A stretch of 64,000 bases of DNA from JBGAPH01 sp046349955 (lineage in GTDB: Bacteria > Planctomycetota > Planctomycetia > Pirellulales > JBGAPH01): positions 62,001 to 126,000 of the forward strand of contig JAXMBI010000002.1 in assembly GCA_046349955.1 (NCBI GenBank). Reading direction: 5' to 3'. The position numbers and the translations under genes were made by a program. The notes beneath the pieces are model-generated. The model ran no database searches, was not told where the DNA came from, and saw only the letters and a program-made list of their open reading frames with translations. Positions 51,654-60,573 of this stretch are shown here, piece by piece. Position 1 is the stretch's first letter; each line of letters starts with the position of its first letter.

Positions 51654-52696
51654 TTCGCTCCTCCTCCGCCCCCGCCGATTGCACTGCGCCCGCAATCCCG
51701 CTGCCGCTCCTCATTACCGGGGTCGCCGGGGTGCCGGGCTACAATGCGCTCGCCTACTTCCAGGCCCGCTACCCCGGCCAGGTCGTCGGCATTCGCCAGA
51801 CCGACAATCGCCGGCTCACGGGGCCGATGATCGAAGCCTGCAACGCCGAGGATCGCGATTCGCTCGCCCGACTCTTCGCGCGGCATCGCTTTGCGGCGGT
51901 GCTCGATTGCGCCGGCAACTGCGCGCTCAAGCCGTGTGAGCTCGATCCGACAATGGCCTGGCGAATCAACGTCGACGGCGTCCGCAACCTCCTCGAGGTC
52001 GCGCCGGCCGACACGCGGCTCGTGCATCTTTCGGTCGACTTGGTGTTCTCCGGCCTGCGCGATGGCAGCTACGTCGAAACCGATCCGACCGACCCGGTCA
52101 CCGTTTACGGCCGCACGATGGTGGCCGCCGAAGAGGTGTTGCTCGCCGCGCGCCCCGCTGCCTGCGTTCTGCGGATTTCGTTGCCGATGGGGGTGAGCTT
52201 CAACGGCCACGCGGGGGCGATCGATTGGATCCAGAGTCGCTTCAAACACGGCCGCCCGGCGACCCTCTACTTCGACGAGATTCGCACGCCGACCTACACC
52301 GATTGCCTGAACCGGCTCTGCGAACGCGCGCTAGCGGGCGAGGGGCCCGGCGGCCGGCCGCTGGCGGGCGTCTATCATGCCGGCGGGCCGCGGCGGCTCA
52401 GTCTGTATGAGATCGCCCAAGTGATCAACCGCGTGGGCGGTTATGATCCGGCCTGCCTGATGGGCTGCCCGCGCGCTGCGGCGGGGCCCATGCCGCCGCG
52501 GGCAGGCAACGTGGCGCTCGACTCGAGCAAGCTCATTGCAGCGCTGGGCGCCGATCCGTTCGATCCCTGGCCCCTCGACGAGCAATTCGTGCCGACGCAT
52601 GCCGACTGGCATCACGAGCGCGGCGGCTTCCGCGGTTCGCGAGGGCTGCTGGCGGAAGTGCTCTATCGCAATCCGGCGCGGTGGAACGGATACTAG
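51650..52696 (+). CDS. RmlD-like NAD(P)-dependent sugar-nucleotide reductase/epimerase with altered active site
   Basis: 348 residues with a GTG start overlapping the aminotransferase stop (GTGA). The Rossmann motif is TGVAGVPGYNAL (23-34). LDCAGNCALKPCELDP and LVHLSVDLVFSG follow the RmlD/extended-SDR pattern. The active-site YxxxK is Tyr153-GRT-Met157, so Lys is replaced by Met. That would disturb classical catalysis. The C-terminal YHAGGPRRLSLYEIAQVINR is RmlD-like. It is translationally coupled to an aminotransferase, suggesting amino-sugar or amino-acid-derived nucleotide chemistry (inference). Confidence 0.82.
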   Translation: MIRSSSAPADCTAPAIPLPLLITGVAGVPGYNALAYFQARYPGQVVGIRQTDNRRLTGPMIEACNAEDRDSLARLFARHRFAAVLDCAGNCALKPCELDPTMAWRINVDGVRNLLEVAPADTRLVHLSVDLVFSGLRDGSYVETDPTDPVTVYGRTMVAAEEVLLAARPAACVLRISLPMGVSFNGHAGAIDWIQSRFKHGRPATLYFDEIRTPTYTDCLNRLCERALAGEGPGGRPLAGVYHAGGPRRLSLYEIAQVINRVGGYDPACLMGCPRAAAGPMPPRAGNVALDSSKLIAALGADPFDPWPLDEQFVPTHADWHHERGGFRGSRGLLAEVLYRNPARWNGY

Positions 52697-52747
52697 CGTC
52701 CTTGCTGTCCGAGTCGACCCCGCGCTCGCCCCGAAGGCGCCTGCCCC

Positions 52748-53833
52748 ATGTCCCCGCTTGCCGCCCCCAAGGGCGCTGAAGAACTCACAGCACAGTGGCT
52801 CACGCTCGCCTTGCGCGAAGGAGGCTCGCTGAGCGACGCCGCCGTCGCGGAGATCCGCGTGCAGCCCTTGGGCACGGCCGGAGTCGGCTTTCTGAGCGGC
52901 TTGGCCAGAGTCGAGCTGGGCTACGACCGGCCAGCGGCCGCAGCGCCGCAGTCCCTCGTGGCCAAATTCCCTGCGGCCGGCGACACCCGCGAACTCGGCG
53001 ACTCGCTGAACGCCTACGAGCGGGAAATCCGCTTCTACCGCGAAATCGCCCCCCGCAGCCCGGTCCGCACGCCGCGCTGCTACGGCACGACGCTCGACCT
53101 CGATCAGGGGGCCTTCGTGCTGTTGCTCGAAGACGGCACTCCCTGGCGGGCAGGCGATCAGGTACGCGGCCTCACGCAGCAGGAGGCCGAAGAATGCCTC
53201 CGCGCGATCGCGCCCTTCCATGCCCAGTGGTGGCAGTCCACGGAGCTCGAGCACCTCACCTGGATGCCGCTCGAGAACATGGATTTGTTGACGCTCTTCG
53301 ATCAGAACTGGCCGGCGTTCCGCGCGCGGTTCGCCCCGGAGCTGACGCCGGCGGAAATCGACGTCGGTGAGCACCTCTGCCGGCACGGGGCGCAGCTGCT
53401 CGAGCGCATCGGCGCCCGGCCTCACACGTTGGTCCATTGGGACTATCGGGCCGACAACCTGCTGTTCGACGACGCCTCGGCCGAGCGGCGGGTTGTGGTG
53501 CTCGACTGGCAGCTCACGGAGCGGAGCGTGGGGGCGTATGACGTGGGCCGGCTCCTCGGCGGCAGTCTGCGCGAGAAAGAGCCCGACTACCGGCGACTCG
53601 TCGCGCTCTGGCACGCGGACTTGCTGGCCCACGGAGTCACCGGCTACGGAGAGGCCGACGCCTGGGCCGACTTCCAGCTCAGTCTGCTGACGCTGCTCTA
53701 CAACCCGGTCTCGTTCTTCAGCATCTGCGAGCAGTCGGGCAAGCGGGGCCGGGCCCTGATGTACGCCATGGTCCACCGGCTGTTCCACGCCGCCGTGGCC
53801 TGCGACGCGGTCGAGGCGCTGGCCGCCGGCTAA
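52748..53833 (+). CDS. Aminoglycoside phosphotransferase/EcKinase-like kinase
   Basis: 361 residues with a protein-kinase-like fold. The catalytic loop HWDYRADNLLFDD (HxDxxxxN type) and VVVLDWQLTE (metal-binding DFG equivalent) are both present. QSLVAKFPAAGDT holds the ATP-binding lysine. Relatives phosphorylate small molecules such as aminoglycosides, choline or ecdysteroids. No substrate is indicated. The ATG at 52748 starts 51 bases after the epimerase-like gene; the two may be co-transcribed. Confidence 0.82.
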   Translation: MSPLAAPKGAEELTAQWLTLALREGGSLSDAAVAEIRVQPLGTAGVGFLSGLARVELGYDRPAAAAPQSLVAKFPAAGDTRELGDSLNAYEREIRFYREIAPRSPVRTPRCYGTTLDLDQGAFVLLLEDGTPWRAGDQVRGLTQQEAEECLRAIAPFHAQWWQSTELEHLTWMPLENMDLLTLFDQNWPAFRARFAPELTPAEIDVGEHLCRHGAQLLERIGARPHTLVHWDYRADNLLFDDASAERRVVVLDWQLTERSVGAYDVGRLLGGSLREKEPDYRRLVALWHADLLAHGVTGYGEADAWADFQLSLLTLLYNPVSFFSICEQSGKRGRALMYAMVHRLFHAAVACDAVEALAAG

Positions 53834-53977
53834 GTCTTCCGGCGTGCGGCGCTGGCGTTCTCGTCAGCTTGCCCAAGTCGCATGGCCCCGCGCCCAGGTT
53901 CCTGCTAAGGTTGGCCAGCCGCCCCAAACCGCCTGGCGGCTTGGCGTTTGGTCCGTTGGCCTGCACCCTCTGTTGGA

Positions 53978-54355
53978 ATGCTCGACTCGACTTGGCCTGA
54001 CGGCGTCGACCTGCTGTCGACACTCCTGTTCCTCGCCGTGGTGCTCCTCGCGCCGGCGCTCGGCTACGTGTTCATGGTCGTCGACTACCGCGCCTACCTG
54101 CGCTCGCTCCGTCGGGCGCTCGTTCGGGTGTCGGGCGTTGCCCGCGATCCCTTTGCGGTTTGGGCTCGTCGGGAAACGCCGGCCTGCCTGGCGGCCTTCG
54201 GCCTCCACCGTGACTGCACCGAGAACCAACTGCTCGAGGCCTACCGGCTGCGGGTGAAAAAACTGCACCCCGACCGCGGGGGGGACCAGCGGCGTTTCCT
54301 GGCCCTGCAGCGGCAGTTCGAACAAGCCAGCCGCTACATTCAGCGAGAACGCTAG
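53978..54355 (+). CDS. Membrane-anchored J-domain protein
   Basis: 125 residues. A transmembrane helix (about residues 14-33, LLFLAVVLLAPALGYVFMVV) precedes a short linker and a C-terminal J domain. The J domain has the HPD motif (KKLHPDRGGDQRRFLAL) that stimulates the ATPase of Hsp70 (DnaK). It probably recruits DnaK to the membrane. The N-terminus is uncertain: ATG 53978 is chosen, while a TTG at 53948 would add 10 residues. No DnaK or GrpE is adjacent. Confidence 0.8.
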   Translation: MLDSTWPDGVDLLSTLLFLAVVLLAPALGYVFMVVDYRAYLRSLRRALVRVSGVARDPFAVWARRETPACLAAFGLHRDCTENQLLEAYRLRVKKLHPDRGGDQRRFLALQRQFEQASRYIQRER

Positions 54356-54622
54356 GTTTGCGCGGGCAAGGTCTTAGGCATCGCCCCAGCGCAGCCCGTG
54401 CGATCGGCGCCCGCCTCCGGCAAAGCTGAGATAGAGTTAGGGGGAGGAAGGTGGCGCCGCTGGGGCAGTGCTGGGCGCTTACCCCCCTCCTCGGCTGGTC
54501 GTCAAATCGCCCGCGGTTTGCGGCCCCAAAAGCTGGCCCGAGAAACTGGCTGCAAGCTAGAATACGGCGAGTTCTTGGTTTACATTCCGCGGCTGCTGCG
54601 GCGCGCGTTCGCCCAGGTCGAC

Positions 54623-55747
54623 ATGCCCCCTGAATCCCCGCCACCTCCCGCAGGCGTCTGGCTGCTCGTCGGCCAGGTGGATGAAACGGGGCAGCTTCGT
54701 CAGATTCCGCTGCAAGACAGCCCGTTTCGCATCGGGCGGCGGCCCGATCTGCACTTCACGATTCCCTGCCGCAGCGTATCGAACCAGCACGCCGAGATCA
54801 CGATCCGCGGCGACGCGATCGATGTGGTGGATCTTGGCAGCACCAACGGCACCTACGTCAACGGCGTGCGCATCAACGCGCGGCAACGGCTGACCGAAGG
54901 AGACCTGGTGCAGTTCGCCAACGCGGCCTTTCGCGTGGCCCGCACCGTGGACGCCGAGAGCCAGAACCTGCAAACGGTCACCGCCGACACTTGCTCGCAG
55001 GCGCTCGTGCTCGTGCGGTTCGACAAGCTGATGAGCGACCGCGCGGTCATCGCCCACTTCCAGCCGATCGTCGAGCTCGAGGGCAGCCAGTCGATCGGCT
55101 ACGAAGTGCTTGGCCGCAGTCAGGTGGCCGATCTCGAAACTCCCTACGCGCTGTTCAACGCCGCCGCACAGTTGGGCGTCGAAGGGGAGCTCAGCCGCTT
55201 GTTCCGCGCAGCAGGCATGATCGCCGCGCAAGAGCTGCCGGCCCCGGGGCACGTGTTCTTGAACACGCATCCGGTGGAGCTCGGCAACGTCGAGCAGTTG
55301 GTTGATTCGCTCTGGGAGCTGCGGCGGCTCGCGCCCCAGCGGCCGGTGACCCTCGAGATCCACGAGTCGACCGTCACGAGCGCGGCTTCGATGGCCGAGT
55401 TGCGGGCGCGGCTCGACGACCTGAACATCGGCCTGGCCTACGACGACTTCGGCGCTGGCCAGGCGCGGCTCGTCGAGCTAGCCGAGGTGCGGCCCAACTT
55501 CCTCAAGTTCGACATGGGCCTCACCCAGGGCATCTCCGAAGCCTCGGCCCCGCGCCAGCAAATGCTGGAAAACCTGGTGCGAATGACCCGCGAACTCGAG
55601 GTGCAGCCGCTGGCCGAAGGCGTGGAAAACGCGGCCGATGCCGAAACCTGCCGGCAGATGGGCTTTCTCTTCGCCCAGGGGTACTACTTCGGCCGGCCCG
55701 GCCCCGCCGCTTTTTGGGCGGCGACTGCCGACGTGTGCGCTTCTTAG
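54623..55747 (+). CDS. FHA-EAL fusion protein
   Basis: 374 residues. An N-terminal forkhead-associated domain (about 25-110) has FRIGRRPD, SVSNQHAEI and GSTNGTYVNG, which read phosphothreonine. A C-terminal EAL cyclic-di-GMP phosphodiesterase domain (about 130-370) has GYEVLGR (EVL for EAL, Glu161), LNTHP (Asn214), LEIHES, YDDFGAG (Asp274-275), LKFDMG (Lys295, Asp297) and AEGVEN. The metal/substrate residues all appear present, so activity is likely. The combination suggests c-di-GMP breakdown controlled by Ser/Thr phosphorylation. The 3' end overlaps the convergent PEP-CTERM gene by 4 bases. Confidence 0.86.
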   Translation: MPPESPPPPAGVWLLVGQVDETGQLRQIPLQDSPFRIGRRPDLHFTIPCRSVSNQHAEITIRGDAIDVVDLGSTNGTYVNGVRINARQRLTEGDLVQFANAAFRVARTVDAESQNLQTVTADTCSQALVLVRFDKLMSDRAVIAHFQPIVELEGSQSIGYEVLGRSQVADLETPYALFNAAAQLGVEGELSRLFRAAGMIAAQELPAPGHVFLNTHPVELGNVEQLVDSLWELRRLAPQRPVTLEIHESTVTSAASMAELRARLDDLNIGLAYDDFGAGQARLVELAEVRPNFLKFDMGLTQGISEASAPRQQMLENLVRMTRELEVQPLAEGVENAADAETCRQMGFLFAQGYYFGRPGPAAFWAATADVCAS

Positions 55748-56937
55748 CGGGCGGCCGTTGCCCGCGAGAGCAGCCGACCCAAGCCGCTCGCGCCGCGCTT
55801 TACGCCGCCCAGGCCAGCGACCAATCCCGCGATTGCCAGCAGGGTCAAACTCGTCGGCTCTGGCACGGCCGCGGCGGCCGCGGTGGCGCCAAACTGGGTC
55901 TTGAGGATGCCGAAGTCGTCGAGCGTCACCTGGCCATCGCCGTTCAGGTCGCCGCCGGCAAGGTTGGCCGACTTGCCGAAGTTTGACTTGAGCACCCCAA
56001 AATCACTCAGGTCGATGGCGCCGTCGCCCGTGGCGTCGCCAGGGGCCGGCGCCACGGCCAGCCCCGAGATCCGCAAGCTCACGCTGGCCACACCCTCGAG
56101 CAGCGTCTCGTCGACGCTCGTGAGCCATGGCAACCGAATCGCCGGACCAATTCCCACGAGTTGATAAGAGCCCGGCGAGGTGGTGTCGTTTTGGAGCGCC
56201 TGTCCCGCTAGATCGAGCCGCGACTGCACGCCGATCGCCAGTTCGCGCCGCGCCAGGTTGCCGTCGACGCTGGTGAGGATGTCGGGATAGAGCCCCTTGA
56301 GCACATTGAGCATCGTGGCCGCGGTGAGATACTTCCCGAAGGTGTCGAACCCCAAGGTGAGGTGGCCGTTCACGTCGGCGGAACCGGCCAAATTGCCGAC
56401 AGTCTGCCCCGCGTCAAAGCCGCCGCCGGTCACCGAAATGGCGTCGGGCGACGACAACTGCAGCGACAGGTCGCGCAGCGCCACGTCGAACGCGGCGTTT
56501 TCGAGCGTGCTGGCGGGAAACGTGCCCACATCATCGGGCAAAGGAATGGCGGGCAGATCCCGCGGACCTGCCAGGGTCATCCGTCCCCCGAAAACTGCGG
56601 CGGCTTGCCCGGGGAGCCCTCCCACGCCGGGGCTCAAGGGCTCGGCAAAGGGGGAGACCTGAAGGGTATCGACCTCGGCCAGGCGAAAGCTTGCGCTCTT
56701 CAGCGGCTCGGACACCGGCAGCGCTCCATCGAGTCCCGCCGACAGGCTGCCGGGACGCTGCTCGACCAACTCGAGCGGTTCGCCCAACAGATCCAGCGTG
56801 CCTGCCAAGCTGCCGACGCTGAAGCCTTCGTGAATCTGGGCCAGGAACTCGGCCGGCTGAGCCGTACGCAGTCCCACCGATAGCAGCAGAGAGCCAATTC
56901 CGAAGCCCACCAGTAACCGCGCTAGGCCGCCCATCAT
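55744..56937 (-). CDS. PEP-CTERM protein with dockerin-type repeats
   Basis: 397 residues. A signal peptide-like start (MMGGLARLLVGFGIGSLLLS) precedes an unassigned secreted domain (about 30-320). Two dockerin/EF-hand-like calcium repeats then occur (GDATGDGAIDLSDFGVLKSN and GDLNGDGQVTLDDFGILKTQ). The end is VPEPTSLTLLAIAGLVAGLG followed by Arg-rich residues, a PEP-CTERM anchor. Dockerin repeats may bind cohesin-type partners or act as calcium-stabilised spacers. The ATG at 56937 has AAGG 7 bases upstream. No known enzyme is recognised in the main domain. Confidence 0.8.
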   Translation of the reverse strand: MMGGLARLLVGFGIGSLLLSVGLRTAQPAEFLAQIHEGFSVGSLAGTLDLLGEPLELVEQRPGSLSAGLDGALPVSEPLKSASFRLAEVDTLQVSPFAEPLSPGVGGLPGQAAAVFGGRMTLAGPRDLPAIPLPDDVGTFPASTLENAAFDVALRDLSLQLSSPDAISVTGGGFDAGQTVGNLAGSADVNGHLTLGFDTFGKYLTAATMLNVLKGLYPDILTSVDGNLARRELAIGVQSRLDLAGQALQNDTTSPGSYQLVGIGPAIRLPWLTSVDETLLEGVASVSLRISGLAVAPAPGDATGDGAIDLSDFGVLKSNFGKSANLAGGDLNGDGQVTLDDFGILKTQFGATAAAAAVPEPTSLTLLAIAGLVAGLGGVKRGASGLGRLLSRATAAR

Positions 56938-57234
56938 TCGTTGCCTTTTGAATTGCCACGGCAATCGCTCACGCGATCTGCCGGAAGACTGCTGGCCCCT
57001 GGGACTTCGCTCGATCCGTTGTAGCACCGCCTGCCCAAGTTTGCCAGTTTATGGGAGAATCGAGCGGCTGTTGCGCGCGGCGACGCTGACTGGGGTGTGG
57101 CGGGGCCGGGAGCAAACAGGCTTGCGATCTGCCTGGGTAACGTCTGCGGCTTGCCCCCGCCGCCGTGCCTTGGCACAATCGCGTTCCCTTTGTGGTCATT
57201 GCAACCTGCTCGAAGTCCCAGCCGCACACCGCAC

Positions 57235-58467
57235 ATGTCCGACCCTTACTTCCAAACTCGCTTTGCCGAGCGCATTGGCGGGGCCAACTATGGCCGCGGC
57301 ACCGAGATCTATAAGTTCGAGAAGATCAAGCGCGCCAAGCGCAAGGCCCTGGCCGACCATCCCGAGCGGAAGCTGATCGACTTCGGCATCGGCGAGAACG
57401 ACGAGATGGCCCCGCCGAGCGTGAGGGCGGCGATGGCCCGCGAGATCGACCGCCCCGAGAACCGCGGCTACGCCGACAACGGCATCCTCGAGTACCGCCA
57501 AGCGGCCGCCCGCTTCATGCAGCGGAACTTTGGCGTCGAGCTCGATCCGGCCCGCGAGATCAACCATTGCATCGGCTCGAAAACGGCCCTGGCCATGTTG
57601 CCGGCGGCATTCATCAACCCGGGCGATGTCACGCTGATGACGGTGCCCGGCTACCCCGTGGCCGGCACGCACACCAAATACTACGGCGGCGAGGTGCATC
57701 GCCTGCCGCTGCGGCGCGAGAACGACTTCTTCCCGGACCTCGCCGGCATTCCGGCCGACGTGCTCCGCCGGGCGAAGCTGCTCGTGCTCAACTACCCCAA
57801 CAGCCCCACGGGCAAGGTGGCCACGCAAGCGTTCTACGAACGTGTTGTCGAGTTTGCCCGCGAGCATCGGCTCGTTGTGGTGCAAGACGCGGCCCACGTC
57901 GTGCTGAGCTACGAGGGCGAGCCGCTCTCGTTCCTGCAAGTGCCGGGCGCCCGCGAAGTCGGCGTGGAAATCCATTCGATGTCGAAGGGCTTCCACATGA
58001 TCGGCTGGCGGCTCGGCTGGGTTTGCGGCCACGAGAAGATCGTGCAGGCCTTCGCCGACATCAAAGACAATAGCGACTCGGGCCAGTTCATGGCTATCCA
58101 GCGGGCTGCGGCGGCGGCGCTCGACGACGATGCGATCCCGCGCCAGGTGCGCGAGAAGTATCGCCGCCGGCTCGAGAAGTTGGTCGCCGCGCTCAAGAAG
58201 TGCGGCTTCGATTGCCGCGTACCGGGCGGAACCTACTTCCTCTATACGCCCGCGCCGAAGGGCGTGGCGGGCGGCCCCAAGTTCGAAAACGCTGAGGCCG
58301 CCAGCCAGTATCTGATCACGGAGCACTCGATCTGCACAGTGCCGTGGGACGACGCGGGGCCGTTCCTGCGCTTCAGCGTCACCTACGAAGCGGCTGACGC
58401 CGCCGCCGAGGACAAGCTGATGGCGGAGACCGCCGAGCGGCTCGGGAAGCTCAGGCTCGAGTTCTGA
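57235..58467 (+). CDS. dapL: LL-diaminopimelate aminotransferase
   Basis: 410 residues. DapL converts tetrahydrodipicolinate directly to LL-diaminopimelate in lysine and peptidoglycan synthesis. It is the diaminopimelate route in chlamydiae, plants and many planctomycetes/PVC bacteria. The PLP-Lys is in IHSMSKGFHMIGWRLGWVCG. The N-terminal IGGANYGRGTEIYKFEKIKR and GENDEMAPPSVRAAM fit DapL rather than a general aspartate aminotransferase. The ATG at 57235 is chosen. No other dap gene is nearby. Confidence 0.9.
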   Translation: MSDPYFQTRFAERIGGANYGRGTEIYKFEKIKRAKRKALADHPERKLIDFGIGENDEMAPPSVRAAMAREIDRPENRGYADNGILEYRQAAARFMQRNFGVELDPAREINHCIGSKTALAMLPAAFINPGDVTLMTVPGYPVAGTHTKYYGGEVHRLPLRRENDFFPDLAGIPADVLRRAKLLVLNYPNSPTGKVATQAFYERVVEFAREHRLVVVQDAAHVVLSYEGEPLSFLQVPGAREVGVEIHSMSKGFHMIGWRLGWVCGHEKIVQAFADIKDNSDSGQFMAIQRAAAAALDDDAIPRQVREKYRRRLEKLVAALKKCGFDCRVPGGTYFLYTPAPKGVAGGPKFENAEAASQYLITEHSICTVPWDDAGPFLRFSVTYEAADAAAEDKLMAETAERLGKLRLEF

Positions 58468-58485
58468 CGGACGGCGATTCGCCGT

Positions 58486-58872
58486 TTAGTACCCGTAGTA
58501 GTACGATCCGGGCCAGCCGCCGTAGTAGCCGAAGCCGGAGCCGTAGACCCCCGTGCTCACGCCGATGCCGTAGTACGGCGAAGGAACCGGCTGGTAATAG
58601 TAATACGGGTTCCCCACCGCGTAACCCGGATAGCCCCAGGCCACGCCGGGGTAGCCCCAGCCGTAGCTCACCGTGCGTGGCACGCCGTACGAGCCGTAGC
58701 CGTAGCCATAGCCGTAGGAGCGCGGGTAGTAGCCGCCCACGCGGACGCCCGTGTAGCCGTAGCCGGGGCGGTAGTAAGGACGCCCGGCCCACCGTCTGAA
58801 GGGCGCCGCGTCCGCCGCACTCGCCAGGGCCAGTCCAGCCAACACCACGCACACCATCAGCAACCGGTTCAT
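58486..58872 (-). CDS. Gly/Tyr-rich exported protein
   Basis: 128 residues. A signal peptide (LMVCVVLAGLALASA, cleavage near ADA-APF) is followed by a low-complexity Gly/Tyr/Pro-rich mature chain (YGYGYGYGSYGVP and similar). No enzyme fold is recognised. Such proteins are common in planctomycete secretomes and may form surface or cell-wall material. The ATG at 58872 has GGAAGAAG upstream and a candidate promoter 54 bases away. It is encoded head-on against dapL, 18 bases from it. Confidence 0.7.
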   Translation of the reverse strand: MNRLLMVCVVLAGLALASAADAAPFRRWAGRPYYRPGYGYTGVRVGGYYPRSYGYGYGYGSYGVPRTVSYGWGYPGVAWGYPGYAVGNPYYYYQPVPSPYYGIGVSTGVYGSGFGYYGGWPGSYYYGY

Positions 58873-58925
58873 CACACTTCTTCCAGCAAAAATGCCAGCC
58901 CCAAGCCCCGGGGAACGTTAAGTGC

Positions 58926-58954
58926 ATTATCCGTTCCGGGAATGCGGGCCGCAA
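58926..58954 (-). promoter_or_regulatory. Candidate promoter for the Gly/Tyr-rich protein
   Basis: TTGCGG (58954-58949), a 17-base spacer and GATAAT (58931-58926) on the minus strand, 53 bases before the ATG at 58872. Confidence 0.4.
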
Positions 58955-59021
58955 GCAATACGGCCAGAAGAGGCGCCCAACGCGGTGCTACGCAAAAGAA
59001 GAAGCCCGAGCGGCTGGAAGG

Positions 59022-60521
59022 CTAGCGCCGCAGAATGATGCCGGCTGCGCCGCCATGTGTGGCAATCGCTGGCACGTCGCCCCCCGGCGGAGCGGCAAAG
59101 GTTTGCTGAGCAATCAGTTGACCGTGCTCGTCCCAGCGTTGCCAGTGTCCCACCGGCGTGCCATGGCGATAGCTCCCCTCGGTCCGTTTGCCGCCTGCGG
59201 GGTGCCAGACAATCCAGTAGCCCTCCTCGCGGCCGAACTCGAACGTGCCGAGGCCCTGGCGGCGGCCATCGGCATAACGCCAGGTCCATTCGCCGTGGCG
59301 CAAGGGTTCGGTTGGCTCGTCGACGACGCGACTGAGCCAAGCGCCGCCCCACCAGTCGAAGCTGTGCTCGGCAACGGGTCCCGCGGAAAGCACCCAGCCC
59401 GACACGCTCGGCTGCCCCGCGGGCACGGCGGGTTCGTAAACGTCGACCCGGCGGCCTTCCACCCATTGGGTGGCGGCGGGGCGAGCGCGCAAGCGCTCGG
59501 CGCCGTGGAGGCGGCCGTCGCGGTAGTGCGCTTCGCGCAGCACCGTGTTGTCCGGCAGATGCCAAGCGCAGCGGCCATGGAGCCGGCCAGCTTTGAGCTC
59601 GAGCCGTGCAACAAGCCGGCCTTGGGCGTCGACGATGGTGCAGGGCCCTTCCGGCACGCCCGCGTCGAGCGTGAGTTCTGCCTGCAGCGGAGCGGTGAAG
59701 CCTGCGCCCAGGACCTCGCGGACCATCGGCGACGTTTCGCTCAGGTAGTGGCGAATCCAAACGCCGTGCGGTTGGTCGTGGACATAACGTCCCTCGGCCT
59801 CAACGCGCCCTTGCACGTCGCGCAGCGCGACTTTTCCGTCGGCTGCCGGCGCCTGCTCCTCAGGCGGAGCAGCTCCAGTCGGGGCTTCGGGCGCCGGCGA
59901 CGCAATGGGTTCCCCAGGGGCTGGCGGCTCGGCCGGCGGCGTCGACACCCCGAGGTCTTCCGCCTGCGACTCACTGCTGACGGCCTCGGGCAGAGGCACT
60001 TCTGGCGCCGGTTCGTCCGAAAGCGGTTCAGCCTCCGCGGGCACTGGTTCCGGCACGGCCGGTTCGTCGGCGAGCGCCGGCGGGCTCGACCAATCAGGCT
60101 CGACGCCGAGCACCGGCCGGGCGCCAGGCGGCGCGGCTGGCGGAACTGGCGCTGAAGCAGGCGGCGGCGAAGTCGCAACCGGCGTCAGCACCATCCGCGG
60201 CCGTAAGGCGCCGAACGTCAGCCGACGCACTTCTGGTTCCGCAGACGCGACAGCGGGGCGCGGGCGGGTAGTCGTCAAACGCCGCGGGCGACCCTCCGGT
60301 CCGTCGATCAGACCGAAGTCGGCCGGAATGTCGCCACGGTGCGCCGGCCCGGCTTCAAGCGACTCACTCGGCGCGTCTTGTTCGATGACCGCCTCGAGGG
60401 CCTCGGCATCGAACAAGTAACCCGAAAGGACCGGCGGCTGGCCCTGCGCCCCGGAAACCGGGGCGAGTGCGGCCAACAGCAGCCCGAACTTGGCGGCGCT
60501 ACGTCCAAAACCCAGCGGCAC
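59022..60521 (-). CDS. Secreted MORN/YwqK-type repeat protein, GTG start
   Basis: 499 residues. A signal peptide (AAKFGLLLAALAPVSGAQG) is followed by a long Pro/Ala/Glu-rich segment (about 90-235). The C-terminal region has MORN-type repeats (HGVWIRHY, HGEWTWRYADGRRQGLGTFE, GYWIVWHPAGGKRTEGSYRH), as in the YwqK family. The start is GTG at 60521 with a GGGGG stretch about 9 bases upstream. It is 52 bases downstream of a paralogous gene on the same strand, so they probably form one operon. The function is unknown. It may recognise or scaffold surface components. Confidence 0.75.
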   Translation of the reverse strand: MPLGFGRSAAKFGLLLAALAPVSGAQGQPPVLSGYLFDAEALEAVIEQDAPSESLEAGPAHRGDIPADFGLIDGPEGRPRRLTTTRPRPAVASAEPEVRRLTFGALRPRMVLTPVATSPPPASAPVPPAAPPGARPVLGVEPDWSSPPALADEPAVPEPVPAEAEPLSDEPAPEVPLPEAVSSESQAEDLGVSTPPAEPPAPGEPIASPAPEAPTGAAPPEEQAPAADGKVALRDVQGRVEAEGRYVHDQPHGVWIRHYLSETSPMVREVLGAGFTAPLQAELTLDAGVPEGPCTIVDAQGRLVARLELKAGRLHGRCAWHLPDNTVLREAHYRDGRLHGAERLRARPAATQWVEGRRVDVYEPAVPAGQPSVSGWVLSAGPVAEHSFDWWGGAWLSRVVDEPTEPLRHGEWTWRYADGRRQGLGTFEFGREEGYWIVWHPAGGKRTEGSYRHGTPVGHWQRWDEHGQLIAQQTFAAPPGGDVPAIATHGGAAGIILRR

Positions 60522-60573
60522 GGCCCATACCCCCTTTGGCCACGGCGATCGATGGAAGCGCCGCCAGTCTGGT

